Made by a program: the position numbers and the translations under genes. Below the pieces are notes generated by a model, which had not been told where the DNA came from, made no database searches, and saw only the letters and a program-made list of their open reading frames with translations. A stretch of 64,000 bases of DNA, taken from positions 124,001 to 188,000 of the forward strand of contig NZ_VIAR01000002.1 of NCBI RefSeq assembly GCF_006546625.1, read 5' to 3'. This document shows positions 1 to 10,232 of this stretch, piece by piece. This DNA comes from Haloflavibacter putidus (lineage in GTDB: Bacteria > Bacteroidota > Bacteroidia > Flavobacteriales > Flavobacteriaceae). How positions within the stretch are numbered: position 1 is the first letter of the stretch; each line of letters begins with the position of its first letter.

Positions 1-1014
1 AAAAAAGAGCCGGAAAAAGAAGAAGAATGGACGTACCGTTTGTCTGTTGGCAGACTACTTAAAATTGGGTTAACCTCCAATTATCTGCGCGGTATAGGCT
101 TGTTATTTTTTCTTTACGGAACAATTCAAAGCGAGATAAACCAATTTGCTGTAGATAACGAAGTAGTAGGAGATGCATCTGAATTTATGTCTAACTCTAC
201 CGAAATTATTTTTAAAAGCGCTTTGTACATTTTTATTGGCGCAATTTTACTTTTTTTTGCCGGTTTGCTTATAACCGTAGTAGAAGTTTTTATAAAATAT
301 TACAATCTTAAATTAACGCAAACCAAAACTAGTTTGCTGTTAGAGATGGGTTTAAAAACCACTAAACATATTGCGCTAAAGCCAAAAAGGGTTCAGCTTT
401 ATCGGGTGCTTACCAATCCCATTCAAAAAAAGCTAAATTTATATGAGGTGCAATTGGCAATTGCCGGAAGCACAGATGGTTTAAGTAAAAACAAAGTAAA
501 AATCCCCGGCTTAAAACAAGAGTTTTTAAAACATATTCATCGTTTTATATTTGATAAACCTTCTGAAAACGGAACGGTTTATAAACCTCATAAGATTTGG
601 ATTTTCCGTAAAGTAGTACGTTTTTCTATTATTCCTCTATTATTAATAACAGGATTAAACTTTATTTTTGAGTTTTCAGAATGGCATTATATTCTTCTAT
701 TTGGTGCTGTATTTTTAATTTTAGTAAGTGTTTATCAGTTTTTTGCTTATAGAAAGACTTATCTAAGTATATCGCCAAATTTCATTAGAAAAAATATAGG
801 TTTATGGAATCAAAAACAGGAAATTGCGGAGATATTCAAATTTCAAGGCGTTAGTATAAAGCAGCCTTTTTGGTACAAAAAAAGAGGGCTAGTAAATATT
901 ACTCTGCATACAGCCGGGGGCGATTTGCATTACAGATTTATTTCTGAAAGTGTAGCTAAAGAAATTAATTATATACTGTATAAAATAGAAACATCCACAA
1001 AAGCGTGGATGTAA
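1..1014 (+). CDS. PH-domain (bPH2/YdbT-like) membrane protein, 5'-truncated by the window edge
   Basis: The reading frame is open from base 1 and has no stop before the first possible start (a TTG at 40), so the true start lies outside the window. The visible part begins with a charged stretch (KKEPEKEEEW), then two hydrophobic segments (RGIGLLFFLYGTI and the stretch ALYIFIGAILLFFAGLL). A soluble part follows, then two more membrane segments and a C-terminal domain. Hydrophobic pairs separated by repeated soluble modules are typical of bacterial PH-domain proteins of the YdbS/YdbT type. The role of this family is poorly known; in Bacillus, YdbST is linked to resistance to antimicrobial peptides. 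Family assignment is from architecture only. The stop codon lies inside a terminator-like hairpin. Confidence 0.6.
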   Translation, partial: KKEPEKEEEWTYRLSVGRLLKIGLTSNYLRGIGLLFFLYGTIQSEINQFAVDNEVVGDASEFMSNSTEIIFKSALYIFIGAILLFFAGLLITVVEVFIKYYNLKLTQTKTSLLLEMGLKTTKHIALKPKRVQLYRVLTNPIQKKLNLYEVQLAIAGSTDGLSKNKVKIPGLKQEFLKHIHRFIFDKPSENGTVYKPHKIWIFRKVVRFSIIPLLLITGLNFIFEFSEWHYILLFGAVFLILVSVYQFFAYRKTYLSISPNFIRKNIGLWNQKQEIAEIFKFQGVSIKQPFWYKKRGLVNITLHTAGGDLHYRFISESVAKEINYILYKIETSTKAWM

Positions 1015-1028
1015 CTATTTTTATTTGT
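991..1028 (+). terminator. Rho-independent terminator overlapping the stop of the PH-domain gene
   Basis: An 8-bp perfect stem, ACATCCAC (991-998) and GTGGATGT (1005-1012), with a 6-nt loop, is followed by a T-rich run. The stem includes the last sense codons and the first base of the stop codon. The convergent E1 gene ends 20 nt downstream. Confidence 0.6.
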
Positions 1029-1047
1029 ATTTAAATTGCAGGTTTAT

Positions 1048-3450
1048 TTAACGCAAAGCCGTAAATTTACTTGGGTTTACTTCATTAAAAATTCCGTAAA
1101 CCTTTTCAAAAATATCCTCGGCAGAAGGTTTTGAGAAATAATCGCCATCTGTACTGTACGCAGGTCTATGCGCTTTGGCAGATAAAGTTTGCGGTTTACT
1201 ATCTAAATATCTATAAGCATTTTGTTTGTCTACAATTTCAGATAAAATATAAGCAGAAGCTCCTCCTGGCACATCTTCATCAATAACCAATAATCTGTTG
1301 GTTTTTTGCACACTTTTTACAAGATCTTGGTTAATATCTAAAGGCAACAGCGATTGTACATCTATAACTTCTGCATCTATACCAATTTTCGCCAATTCCT
1401 CTGCGGCTTCCTCTACAATTCTAAAAGTAGAACCGTAAGAAACCAAGGTAATATCTTTACCTTCTCTTACTGTTTCTATAACGCCAATAGGCGTTTTAAA
1501 TTCGCCTAAATTATCTGGCATTTTTTCTTTAAGACGGTAACCGTTAAGCGATTCTACAATAAGTGCCGGCTCGTCGCTGGCCAATAAAGTATTGTAGAAA
1601 CCAGCGGCTTTGGTCATGTTTCTTGGCACCAAAACGTGAATTCCTCTAATTAGATTTATAATACCACTCATTGGCGAACCGGAGTGCCAGATACCTTCTA
1701 AACGGTGTCCACGCGTTCTAACAATTAATGGTGCTTTTTGTTTTCCTTTGGTACGATATTGTACGGTTGCCAAATCGTCACTCATAATTTGCAACGCATA
1801 CAAAAGATAATCTAAATACTGAATTTCTGCAATAGGGCGTAAGCCTCGCATTGCCATCCCGATACCTTGACCCAAAATGGTGGCTTCTCTAATCCCGGCA
1901 TCGTCTACACGTAAAACGCCGTGTTTTTCTTGCAAGCCTTCCAAACCTTGGTTTACATCGCCAATATTACCGGAATCTTCCCCAAAAATTAAGGTTTCCG
2001 GTTTGGTTTCGAAAATCTTGTCAAAATTATCACGTAAAATTAAACGCGCATCTACCATTTCTGCATCTTCTGCATAATTTGGTTCTACGCCTTCTATATT
2101 TTTGGCAGCCCATTCACTTTCACTATATAAATGACTGCTATAATCCGGTTGATGTTCGTTGCGGTAATTCTCAATCCAAGAAACCAATTCTTGTTTTTCG
2201 GCACTGCTTTCTTTAATTAAGTAGTGCAAGGTTTTACGCGCAGTTCTTAAAAGGTGATGCTTTTCTGGTTCTTTACGATTTTTAAGATTTTCTATTAAAC
2301 TCTTTATTTCCTCGTTATGCGCTACTTTTTCTAAAATGCCCAACAAGGTTTTTTTGTCTTCTTTCTGTGGTGCCGTAATAGCTTTCCAAGCGGCTTTTTT
2401 ACCTTCTCGTACTTGTTTTTTGGCGTCTTTTTCTATTTTATCCAGTTCTTCTTCGGTTGCAATTTCAGAAGAAATCATCCATTGGCGCATCTTTAGGTTA
2501 CAATCGTTTTCTTTTTCCCAATCTAAACGATTTTTATCTTTATAACGCTCATGAGAACCAGAAGTAGAATGTCCTTGTGGTTGTGTAAGCTCTATAACGT
2601 GAATTAACACCGGCACGTGTTCTTCACGCGCAATTTTTTCTGCTTTTTGGTAAGCTTCTATAAGTGCTGGATAATCCCAACCTTTTACTTTTATAATTTC
2701 GTAACCTTTATGCTTGTTATCGCGCTGGAAACCTTTTATAATTTCTGAAATATTTTCTTTGGTGGTTTGGTATTTTGCCGGTACAGAAATTCCGTACTCG
2801 TCATCCCAAACATTAATTACCATTGGCACTTGCAGTACGCCACCGGCATTTAAAGTTTCCCAAAACAAACCTTCGCTAGTACTTGCGTTCCCTATAGTTC
2901 CCCAAGCAATTTCGTCGCCGTTTTTAGAGAAATTTTCGGCATCTATACCTTTTACATTTCTATAAACCTTAGAAGCTTGTGCCAAGCCCAAAAGTCGGGG
3001 CATTTGTCCTGCGGTAGGGGAGATGTCCGGACTGGAGTTTGGTTGCTCGGTTAGATTTTTCCAGCTGCCGTCTTCATTTAAACTATGCGTTCCAAAATGT
3101 CCGCCCATTTGTCGGCCACCAGACATAGGTTCTTGCTTAATATCTGTGTTGGCGTAAAGTCCTGCAAAAAACTCTTCTACGCTAAGCAGACCTTTTGCCA
3201 TCATCAAGGTTTGATCTCTATAATAACCAGATCTAAAATCACCATCTTTAAAAGACTTTGCCCAAGCTAATTGTGGTACTTCTTTACCGTCTCCAAAAAT
3301 ACCAAATTTAGCTTTTCCGGTTAGTACTTCTCGTCTACCCAACAGGCTACATTCGCGGCTAGTAACCGCAATTTTATAATCGTTTATTACCTGTTCTTTG
3401 AATTCGTCAAAGGAAATATCTTTATCTTTAGTAAGCGTATCGTTCTGCAT
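1048..3450 (-). CDS. Fused E1 alpha/beta subunit of a branched-chain or related 2-oxoacid dehydrogenase complex
   Basis: This is a thiamine diphosphate-dependent decarboxylase of about 800 residues that joins the alpha chain (N-terminal half, ending near residue 400) and beta chain (C-terminal half) of an E1 enzyme. The alpha half shows MGGHFGTHS and WGTIGNASTSEG. The beta half shows IFGEDSGNIGDVNQG, VDDAGIREATILGQG and IAEIQYLDYLLYA, followed by a transketolase C-terminal domain (VIDVQSLLPLDI, VDEDVPGGASAYI-like). Such fusions are standard in Bacteroidota, where they are usually annotated as 2-oxoisovalerate dehydrogenase. The exact substrate cannot be read from sequence. The frame opens 18 codons earlier (3504), but MQNDTLTK at 3450 is preferred: a -7-like box (TATCTTCG, 3481-3474) would place transcription start downstream of 3504. 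No E2 or E3 gene is nearby. Confidence 0.85.
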   Translation of the reverse strand: MQNDTLTKDKDISFDEFKEQVINDYKIAVTSRECSLLGRREVLTGKAKFGIFGDGKEVPQLAWAKSFKDGDFRSGYYRDQTLMMAKGLLSVEEFFAGLYANTDIKQEPMSGGRQMGGHFGTHSLNEDGSWKNLTEQPNSSPDISPTAGQMPRLLGLAQASKVYRNVKGIDAENFSKNGDEIAWGTIGNASTSEGLFWETLNAGGVLQVPMVINVWDDEYGISVPAKYQTTKENISEIIKGFQRDNKHKGYEIIKVKGWDYPALIEAYQKAEKIAREEHVPVLIHVIELTQPQGHSTSGSHERYKDKNRLDWEKENDCNLKMRQWMISSEIATEEELDKIEKDAKKQVREGKKAAWKAITAPQKEDKKTLLGILEKVAHNEEIKSLIENLKNRKEPEKHHLLRTARKTLHYLIKESSAEKQELVSWIENYRNEHQPDYSSHLYSESEWAAKNIEGVEPNYAEDAEMVDARLILRDNFDKIFETKPETLIFGEDSGNIGDVNQGLEGLQEKHGVLRVDDAGIREATILGQGIGMAMRGLRPIAEIQYLDYLLYALQIMSDDLATVQYRTKGKQKAPLIVRTRGHRLEGIWHSGSPMSGIINLIRGIHVLVPRNMTKAAGFYNTLLASDEPALIVESLNGYRLKEKMPDNLGEFKTPIGVIETVREGKDITLVSYGSTFRIVEEAAEELAKIGIDAEVIDVQSLLPLDINQDLVKSVQKTNRLLVIDEDVPGGASAYILSEIVDKQNAYRYLDSKPQTLSAKAHRPAYSTDGDYFSKPSAEDIFEKVYGIFNEVNPSKFTALR

Positions 3451-3611
3451 GCGTTGAATTTTTTTAGTGCTAGCGAAGATAAGAAAAATACTATTAAATT
3501 TCAACTAAAAAAGGAACCTATATATTATGAATTTTTTAGTGAAAAAGAAATGTATTGTGAATATGAAAATAAATGTATTGTTTTAAAGCTTTTTTTTACG
3601 GAAAAAACAAT

Positions 3612-6455
3612 TTAATACCAACGACGCGTAAATAATTTAGTAAGCGTATTAAAATCTAAAGAAACAATAAAACGTATTTTTTGGTCGTAGTCTGGTTGTG
3701 CAATTTCCCAACCTAGATTAGAATATACAGGAAAGAAAATCTCAAAATAGTCTTGTACTAAATTTACGCGAATTCCAGAATCGTAAACAAAATCAGCACT
3801 TTGTCCTTTATTTTTTAGAAAACCAACATCGCCGTAGGCCAAAATCCAATTCCATATAGTAACGCTAGAGTTTAAGGTGCTTATCCACTGGTTGGCAAAT
3901 GCAGGTTCTAATTGCGATTTAAAACCACCTTCTGCTTCAATAAACTGCTGACTAAATAAACCGCTGCTTTCGCTACGGCCATAGTAATTATAATCAAATA
4001 GATAATCTGTAGGTCGATCTAAAGCAAAGCTAAAATAATCTGAATCGTGGTTATCGTTATACAAAAACAAGCCGCTAAAGAATCTAAACTCTAACTGCCG
4101 GTTATTCAAAAATAATTTTCGCCATTTTGTAGTTATCGATATTTTACTGAATTTTTTTGCAACCTGATAATCTATATTATTGGTGTAATAATCTGTAAAA
4201 TTACGGTTGCTATAATTGTAATATATGTTAAGCACGCTATAATCTGGCTCGTCTACAGGATTTATAGAAGATTTGTCCCTAAAAACATTTACACTTCTAA
4301 TAATTAATTGCTGAGCTTGATTGGCACGCAAATTTTCGTCTCTAAATCGAATGTTTAAAAAAGGAGAAAATTTGTGATAATACAAATCTTTGGCATAGGA
4401 ATATCTGGTGCCGCTAAAACCATATTGTACCGCACTCAATTCTTCATTTCTGTATTGATGTGTGTTAGAAATAAATGCAGAACCCACCAAAGCGCCACTA
4501 TTTAAACCAATTTTAGGAGCTATTTTATAGTTAAAAGTTTTGCGTAAAAAGGTCTTGTTATACAATTTAGGACCAATAGTTAAACCGTCGTAAAGGTTGT
4601 AATCAAATTCTGGCATTATAAAAAATTGCTGGTAGCGGCTATCTTCTACATCCTGCAATAAGCGTAATTGCAATGGTTTATTTAATAAAGTACTTACGCG
4701 GTGGTAGTTATTACGTTCGTTTATTTCTGGGATAACATGTTCATAATTTAAGGCAATTCTATCTGCATCATCTCTAGCAATACGCACTGTTTTTTCTTGG
4801 TTAAAACCTTCTACCCAAAGTTTTGAAACTATACTGTCGTTTTTTATAGTATATAAAGAAACCGGCATCTGGTTTTCGTAGCGGTTTTTTAGGGTCACCT
4901 CCAGACTATCTTTAGATTTTTTTACGCGTTTTATCTTAAAATCTATAAGAGTATTACTTTGTACGTAATCATTAAAAAACCAATCTGCGTTTTTTTGACC
5001 ATATTTTTTTAAGATTGCCCGAAAATCTTCCGGGTTCACCGTTTGTAACTTATAATTTTGATAAAATTCTCGAATTGTTTTAGATAAAGCATCATTTTGT
5101 AAATAATCATTCAAATAGTTAAAACCAATCCCCGCTTTGTAAGGATTTGCAATGTTTTTATTGAATTTCACCAAAGAATCTTGTGGGGTAGTTAAAGCTT
5201 GGTCTAAATTTAAACGCGCCATATTTTGGTACAACATCGCATATTGACTATTAAAATCTAAGTCTGCCGCGTGAAACCAGCGTATACCAATTATATCACT
5301 AAAGTTTCCTATTAATTTTACGTCCGGATAAAAAACTTCTACATATTCTATCATTAAATAAATGTGAATAGCGTCTAATAACCAGCGTTCTTCGCGCGGA
5401 TTTAAGCGTAAAGTATTTTCTAAGTATTTTTTTGCAATAGTCTTCAGCAATTTAATATCGTATTGAAAACCATCTGGAAACGGTCGTATAAATTCTGGTA
5501 ATTGGTTAAAACCATATACCGGATTCACTTGGTAATCTTCCTGCGTAAGCAATAATTTTTTATGCGGATAATCTCCTAATTTTGTCTGTAGAAAATGAAG
5601 AACCCTATCTGTAATTAAAGCTCTTACTTCCGGCTGAATTTTACCTTCTTTTATGTTGGTTACCACTTGGGTAACATCTGTGTCGATGTTTCTAAAAGTA
5701 TCGGAATTTTTAATTAGATATAATTCGGTATTTAATTGGTTTTTACCAATTAGTTCTATCTGTTTGCTTTGCGTATTTTTTAATTCTTCGCTGATTTGGG
5801 TAAGGTTAGAATACACTTCATATTCCGGCGGAAGCTCTAAATCTATTTTCAAATCCATTAAAGGAAAAAACAGGTCGTTTAAATCTTTATTGCTGTAAAA
5901 ATTCCATTTGTTGGTATAATTTACCGGCGTTATAAGCCAGTATTTTAATTTAAAATTCTTATTTTCATAACCATAATTGCTAAAACGATGGTGCGGCGGT
6001 CTTACCCGGTAATTCAAATTTAAAGTAATACTGTCGCCGGGTTTTAATTTCCGTTGCAACGGAATTGCAATAACATCTGGATGCTTTTCCGGTCTAATCC
6101 AGTTTGTAACTTTATCTTTATTTATCTTTACGGAATTGATAAAAGTAAAACCCCTATCTGCTTTTTTGGCGTAATGAAAACTGCGTATATAATCTTCTGC
6201 AAAACGTTTTCCAAGAGGGGTGGTTTTACTTTTGTAGCTGTTGTTCCAATCGTTTAGGTAGAGGGTATCTAAATTTTTGGTAGATTGATTGGTATAAACA
6301 ATAGCTTGGTCTAACAATAATTCCCTTTCTAAACTATCGAGTTTTACCGCTACCTCAATATTGGTTTGGGCGTAACTGCTATAGTTGTAAAAACCAAGCA
6401 GAAACGCCAAAGTAAAAATTATTTTAAAAAACTTTTGGTCAATAAACGGAATCAT
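3612..6455 (-). CDS. Exported M1-peptidase-like protein without zinc site, fused to an outer-membrane beta-barrel
   Basis: A signal peptide (residues 1-30, cut after SSYAQ) leads into a region laid out like gluzincin M1 aminopeptidases, with beta-rich N-terminal domain and a helical segment near 335-375. Residues from about 590 to the end have alternating aromatic/polar strands and finish in RRWY, as outer-membrane barrels do. Where M1 enzymes carry HExxH plus a downstream glutamate, this protein reads KTIAKKYLE (338-346) and WLLDAIHIYL (358-367). None of the two histidines and two glutamates is present, so peptidase activity is unlikely. The gene begins 1 nt after the stop of the LOG-family gene, so the two are probably cotranscribed. 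Barrel fusion is seen directly as strand pattern; the M1 relationship is inference from layout. Confidence 0.65.
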   Translation of the reverse strand: MIPFIDQKFFKIIFTLAFLLGFYNYSSYAQTNIEVAVKLDSLERELLLDQAIVYTNQSTKNLDTLYLNDWNNSYKSKTTPLGKRFAEDYIRSFHYAKKADRGFTFINSVKINKDKVTNWIRPEKHPDVIAIPLQRKLKPGDSITLNLNYRVRPPHHRFSNYGYENKNFKLKYWLITPVNYTNKWNFYSNKDLNDLFFPLMDLKIDLELPPEYEVYSNLTQISEELKNTQSKQIELIGKNQLNTELYLIKNSDTFRNIDTDVTQVVTNIKEGKIQPEVRALITDRVLHFLQTKLGDYPHKKLLLTQEDYQVNPVYGFNQLPEFIRPFPDGFQYDIKLLKTIAKKYLENTLRLNPREERWLLDAIHIYLMIEYVEVFYPDVKLIGNFSDIIGIRWFHAADLDFNSQYAMLYQNMARLNLDQALTTPQDSLVKFNKNIANPYKAGIGFNYLNDYLQNDALSKTIREFYQNYKLQTVNPEDFRAILKKYGQKNADWFFNDYVQSNTLIDFKIKRVKKSKDSLEVTLKNRYENQMPVSLYTIKNDSIVSKLWVEGFNQEKTVRIARDDADRIALNYEHVIPEINERNNYHRVSTLLNKPLQLRLLQDVEDSRYQQFFIMPEFDYNLYDGLTIGPKLYNKTFLRKTFNYKIAPKIGLNSGALVGSAFISNTHQYRNEELSAVQYGFSGTRYSYAKDLYYHKFSPFLNIRFRDENLRANQAQQLIIRSVNVFRDKSSINPVDEPDYSVLNIYYNYSNRNFTDYYTNNIDYQVAKKFSKISITTKWRKLFLNNRQLEFRFFSGLFLYNDNHDSDYFSFALDRPTDYLFDYNYYGRSESSGLFSQQFIEAEGGFKSQLEPAFANQWISTLNSSVTIWNWILAYGDVGFLKNKGQSADFVYDSGIRVNLVQDYFEIFFPVYSNLGWEIAQPDYDQKIRFIVSLDFNTLTKLFTRRWY

Positions 6456-6456
6456 T

Positions 6457-7146
6457 TTAAAAGTTTGGACTCAAATTAAACTCATCATAGAATTTATCTA
6501 GAATCTCTATTACCTCGTCTGCTGTATCCACAATTTGTACCAAATCTACATCTGCGGCGCTAATATTTTTAAAACTGTCTAAAAGCGTACTTTTTACCCA
6601 ATCAAAAAGGCCGCCCCAAAATTCGGTTCCAACCAAAATAATCGGAAATTTGTCTATTTTATGCGTTTGTATTAACGTAATAGCTTCAAAAAGCTCATCT
6701 AAAGTTCCAAAACCACCGGGCATAACCACAAAACCTTGCGAATATTTTACAAACATTACTTTGCGCACAAAGAAATAATCAAAATCTAAGTTCTTGTTTT
6801 TATCAATATACGGATTATCGTGTTGTTCAAAAGGCAAATCTATATTTAAACCAACAGAAGTACCGCCGGCCAAATGTGCGCCTTTGTTTCCCGCTTCCAT
6901 AATGCCGGGACCGCCGCCGGTAATAACGCCATAACCGTGTTCTACAATTTTTTCGGCAACCTTGGTGGCCAATTTATAATATTTATGTTCAGGATCTGTT
7001 CTGGCAGAGCCAAAGATGGATACACAAGGGCCAATTTCGCTCATTCTTTCGTAGCCGTGTACAAACTCGCTCATTATTTTAAAAAGCGCCCAGCTATCGT
7101 TTGTCTTTATTTCGTTCCAGGCCTTGTTTCGTTGTTCGTTTCTCAT
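6457..7146 (-). CDS. LOG/TIGR00730 family Rossmann-fold protein (nucleoside monophosphate phosphoribohydrolase type)
   Basis: A cytosolic protein of 229 residues carrying both family signatures: GGGPGIMEAGNKGA in the N-terminal half and PGGFGTLDELFEAITLIQT in the C-terminal half. These form the nucleotide site of LOG enzymes, which release the base from (cytokinin) nucleoside 5'-monophosphates; YgdH/PpnN of E. coli is a distant relative with purine nucleotide activity. The bacterial substrate is unknown here. The gene is followed at 1-nt spacing by the M1-like/barrel gene and preceded by uvrA 31 nt upstream in the same direction, so all three could share transcripts. Confidence 0.85.
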   Translation of the reverse strand: MRNEQRNKAWNEIKTNDSWALFKIMSEFVHGYERMSEIGPCVSIFGSARTDPEHKYYKLATKVAEKIVEHGYGVITGGGPGIMEAGNKGAHLAGGTSVGLNIDLPFEQHDNPYIDKNKNLDFDYFFVRKVMFVKYSQGFVVMPGGFGTLDELFEAITLIQTHKIDKFPIILVGTEFWGGLFDWVKSTLLDSFKNISAADVDLVQIVDTADEVIEILDKFYDEFNLSPNF

Positions 7147-7176
7147 TTATTGTATTTTTAAAATCTGCAAAATTGG

Positions 7177-10008
7177 CTAATGTAGTTCTTTTCTTAGAAA
7201 TTTTGCGGTATAGCTCTTTTTATGTTTGCTTACTTTTTCTGGCGTGCCTTCTACCATTATTTTCCCGCCATCTTTTCCGCCTTCATAACCAATATCAATA
7301 ATGTGATCTGCTAGTTTAATTACATCCATATTATGTTCTATAATCAAAACGGTGTTACCCTTATCGGTAAGTTTATTTAACACTTGCAATAAAACTCTAA
7401 TGTCTTCAAAATGTAAACCTGTAGTTGGCTCGTCTAAAATATAAAATGTATTGCCGGTATCTCTTTTAGAAAGTTCTGTAGCCAATTTTACACGTTGTGC
7501 TTCGCCACCAGAAAGTGTAGTGCTTTGCTGCCCCAACGTTATATATCCTAAACCAACATCTTGAATAGTTTTTAGTTTACGGAAGATTTTAGGAATATGC
7601 TCAAAAAAGCTGGTAGCTTCTTCTATAGTCATATTTAAAACATCACTAATAGATTTACCTTTATAGCGAATTTCTAAGGTCTCCCGATTAAAACGCTTGC
7701 CCTGACAATTTTCGCATTCTACGTGAACATCTGGCAGAAAATTCATTTCTATAACGCGCAAACCTGCTCCGCGACAAGTTTCGCAACGACCGCCTTTTAC
7801 GTTAAAACTAAAACGTCCCGGTTTATAACCTCTTATTTGTGCTTCGGGGGTTTTGGCAAACAAACTTCTAATTTCTGAAAAAACACCGGTATAAGTAGCC
7901 GGATTAGAACGTGGTGTTCTGCCAATAGGAGATTGGTTTATATCTATTACTTTATCTGCATTATCCAATCCTTTAATGCTTTTGTAAGGCATTGGCTCTT
8001 TTACGCCGTTAAAATAATGCGCATTCATAATCGGGTATAATGTACCGTTAATTAAACTAGATTTTCCGCTACCGGAAACGCCGGTTACTACAATCATTTT
8101 CCCTAAAGGAAGTTTTACATTTACGTTTTTCAGGTTGTTGCCGGTAGCGCCTTTTAGCTCGATAAACTTTCCGTTGCCTTCGCGTCTTTCTTTTGGAATT
8201 TCAATAGCTTTTTTGCCATTTAAATAAGATGCAGTAAGCGTGTTGTGTTTTCGTATTTGTTTTGGAGTGCCCTCGCTTATAATTTCGCCACCATGTTTCC
8301 CCGCAAAGGGACCAATATCTATAACGTGGTCTGCGCTTTCTATCATATCTTTATCATGCTCTACCACAATTATAGAGTTGCCAACATCGCGCAGGCTAAT
8401 AAGAGAATTAATAAGTTTTTCGTTATCGCGTTGGTGTAAGCCAATACTGGGTTCGTCTAAAATATATAAAACGCCAACCAGTTGCGAGCCAATTTGCGTT
8501 GCCAAACGTATGCGCTGCGCTTCGCCGCCAGATAAACTCTTAGAGCCTCTGTTTAACGAAAGATAGGTGAGCCCAACATCTACCAAAAACTGTAAACGGG
8601 TCCGAATTTCTTTTACGATTTCTTCGGCAATTTTCCATTTGTTTTTACTGAAGTGTTTTGACAAATCTTCAAACCAACTGCTTAATTCTAAAATGTCTTT
8701 TTGGGCCAGCTCGGCAATGTTTAAAGAATTTATTTTAAAATGAAGCGACTCTTTTTGCAATCTGCTGCCGTTGCACTTGGGGCAAACCACATTGTCCATA
8801 TATTCTTTTGCCCAGCGTTTTAGCGAGCGCGAATCGTTGTTATGGTAGGTGTTTTCTATAAAGGTTGCAACACCTTCAAAATCTATTTTATATTTTCTGG
8901 TAACTCCCAATTCTTTAGAAGTAACTTCAAAGCGTTCTTTTCCCCCAAACAAAATCATATCCAAAGCTTCTTTGGGTATATCTTTTATCGGGTCTGATAA
9001 TTTAAAATCAAAACGTTCTGCAATAAGCTGCATTTGCTTAAACGCCCAATTCTTTTTTTGTGCACCGTGGGGCTCTAAACCGCCATTTTTAATAGATTTT
9101 TTAGCATCTGGAATAATCTTATCTATATTTACTTCATACAAATGCCCAATACCGTTACATTTTGGACAAGCACCTTTGGGCGAGTTAAAAGAAAAATTAT
9201 TTGGCTCTGGATTGGGATAGGAAATTCCGGTGGTAGGACACATCAAATTTCTACTAAAAAAGCGTGGTTCTTTTGCGTCGTGCTCCAAGACCATCATTAC
9301 ATCGCTGCCTTGGTTCATAGCGGTATTTATGCTTTCAGAAAGGCGTTTATCTAAATCTTTAGAGTCGTTTATTTTTAGCCGGTCTATTACCACCTCTATA
9401 TCGTGGGTTTTATACCGGTCTAATTTCATACCTTTTTCTATATCTCTAATTTCGCCATCTGTACGCACTTTTACAAAACCTTGTTTTGCCACCTGCTCAA
9501 ACAACTCGCGGTAATGACCTTTTCTAGAACGTACTATAGGCGCAAGAATATTTATGCGCTTGTCTTTAAACTCTTTTTTAATTAAGTTTTTTATTTGCGC
9601 ATCTGTATAGCTAACCATTTTTTCGCCGGTTCTATAGCTATACGCATCGCCGGCACGAGCAAATAAAAGACGTAAAAAGTCGTAAATTTCTGTAATGGTG
9701 CCAACTGTACTTCTTGGGTTTTTACTCGTGGTTTTTTGTTCTATCGCAATTACGGGAGATAGACCGTCTATTTTATCTACATCCGGTCGTTCTAAACTAC
9801 CAAGAAACTGCCTGGCGTACGCAGAAAAAGTTTCTATATACCTGCGTTGACCTTCTGCATAAATCGTATCAAAAGCCAAAGAAGATTTTCCGGAGCCAGA
9901 GAGTCCGGTAATAACTACTAATTTTTCGCGTGGTATGCTAACATCTATGTTTTTTAGATTATGCACCCGCGCACCTAAAACATCTATTTTTTCGTCGAAA
10001 TTTGCCAT
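7177..10008 (-). CDS. uvrA: Excinuclease ABC subunit A (first of two UvrA paralogues)
   Basis: This is the damage-sensing ATPase of nucleotide excision repair. It has two ABC ATPase modules: Walker [15 protein letters not shown] near the N-terminus and [14 protein letters not shown] in the second half, each with a signature (LSGGEAQR) and Walker B ([16 protein letters not shown]). Zinc modules are visible: CPKCNGIG in the first insertion, CPKCNGSR, and CETCRGAG paired with CENCQGKRF in the C-terminal zinc finger. Length (943 residues) is normal. The start at MANFDEK (10008) is preferred over an in-frame codon at 10020 because the -7 promoter element sits at 10032-10025, putting transcription start near 10019. 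A second UvrA lies at 36733-39522. No uvrB or uvrC is nearby. Confidence 0.95.
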   Translation of the reverse strand: MANFDEKIDVLGARVHNLKNIDVSIPREKLVVITGLSGSGKSSLAFDTIYAEGQRRYIETFSAYARQFLGSLERPDVDKIDGLSPVIAIEQKTTSKNPRSTVGTITEIYDFLRLLFARAGDAYSYRTGEKMVSYTDAQIKNLIKKEFKDKRINILAPIVRSRKGHYRELFEQVAKQGFVKVRTDGEIRDIEKGMKLDRYKTHDIEVVIDRLKINDSKDLDKRLSESINTAMNQGSDVMMVLEHDAKEPRFFSRNLMCPTTGISYPNPEPNNFSFNSPKGACPKCNGIGHLYEVNIDKIIPDAKKSIKNGGLEPHGAQKKNWAFKQMQLIAERFDFKLSDPIKDIPKEALDMILFGGKERFEVTSKELGVTRKYKIDFEGVATFIENTYHNNDSRSLKRWAKEYMDNVVCPKCNGSRLQKESLHFKINSLNIAELAQKDILELSSWFEDLSKHFSKNKWKIAEEIVKEIRTRLQFLVDVGLTYLSLNRGSKSLSGGEAQRIRLATQIGSQLVGVLYILDEPSIGLHQRDNEKLINSLISLRDVGNSIIVVEHDKDMIESADHVIDIGPFAGKHGGEIISEGTPKQIRKHNTLTASYLNGKKAIEIPKERREGNGKFIELKGATGNNLKNVNVKLPLGKMIVVTGVSGSGKSSLINGTLYPIMNAHYFNGVKEPMPYKSIKGLDNADKVIDINQSPIGRTPRSNPATYTGVFSEIRSLFAKTPEAQIRGYKPGRFSFNVKGGRCETCRGAGLRVIEMNFLPDVHVECENCQGKRFNRETLEIRYKGKSISDVLNMTIEEATSFFEHIPKIFRKLKTIQDVGLGYITLGQQSTTLSGGEAQRVKLATELSKRDTGNTFYILDEPTTGLHFEDIRVLLQVLNKLTDKGNTVLIIEHNMDVIKLADHIIDIGYEGGKDGGKIMVEGTPEKVSKHKKSYTAKFLRKELH

Positions 10009-10024
10009 AATTTTTTGCAAGCTG

Positions 10025-10032
10025 CAAAGTTA
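10025..10032 (-). promoter_or_regulatory. -7 element (TAACTTTG) of uvrA
   Basis: Read on the minus strand this is TAACTTTG, a match to the Bacteroidota -7 consensus TAnnTTTG. No clear -33 TTTG is seen at the expected distance. Its position implies a very short leader and favours the MANFDEK start of uvrA. Confidence 0.45.
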
Positions 10033-10183
10033 GTTAAAAGCTTGAATTTTAGAAAAAAACCTTCTTAAAGCTTTTGTAAATTGTGTTTGGGAGTTGATAC
10101 ATTTAGCAATAAAAATTGCCCCACTTTTCTGAAGCTCAAAATAAATAAGTTTATCTTTATTGTAATTAAATAGCAATAGTTTT

Positions 10184-10227
10184 TTCCGTAAAGAAAAAAT
10201 TGGAATTTAAATGACGTTTTCCGTAAA
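10184..10227 (-). repeat. Two same-orientation copies of the CTTTACGGAA motif in the uvrA-acpH gap
   Basis: TTCCGTAAAG occurs at 10184-10193 and again at 10219-10228, 35 bp apart (start to start), in a 224-bp gap that contains no gene. A third copy, in opposite orientation, lies at 10862 beyond the ACP phosphodiesterase gene. These are the densest intergenic copies of the dispersed motif in the window. Confidence 0.7.
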
Positions 10228-10232
10228 GGAAT

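Noticed and set aside
8849-9220. 123-codon open frame opposite uvrA
   Set aside because: It is antisense to a strongly conserved UvrA frame and has no promoter, initiation context or recognisable protein.
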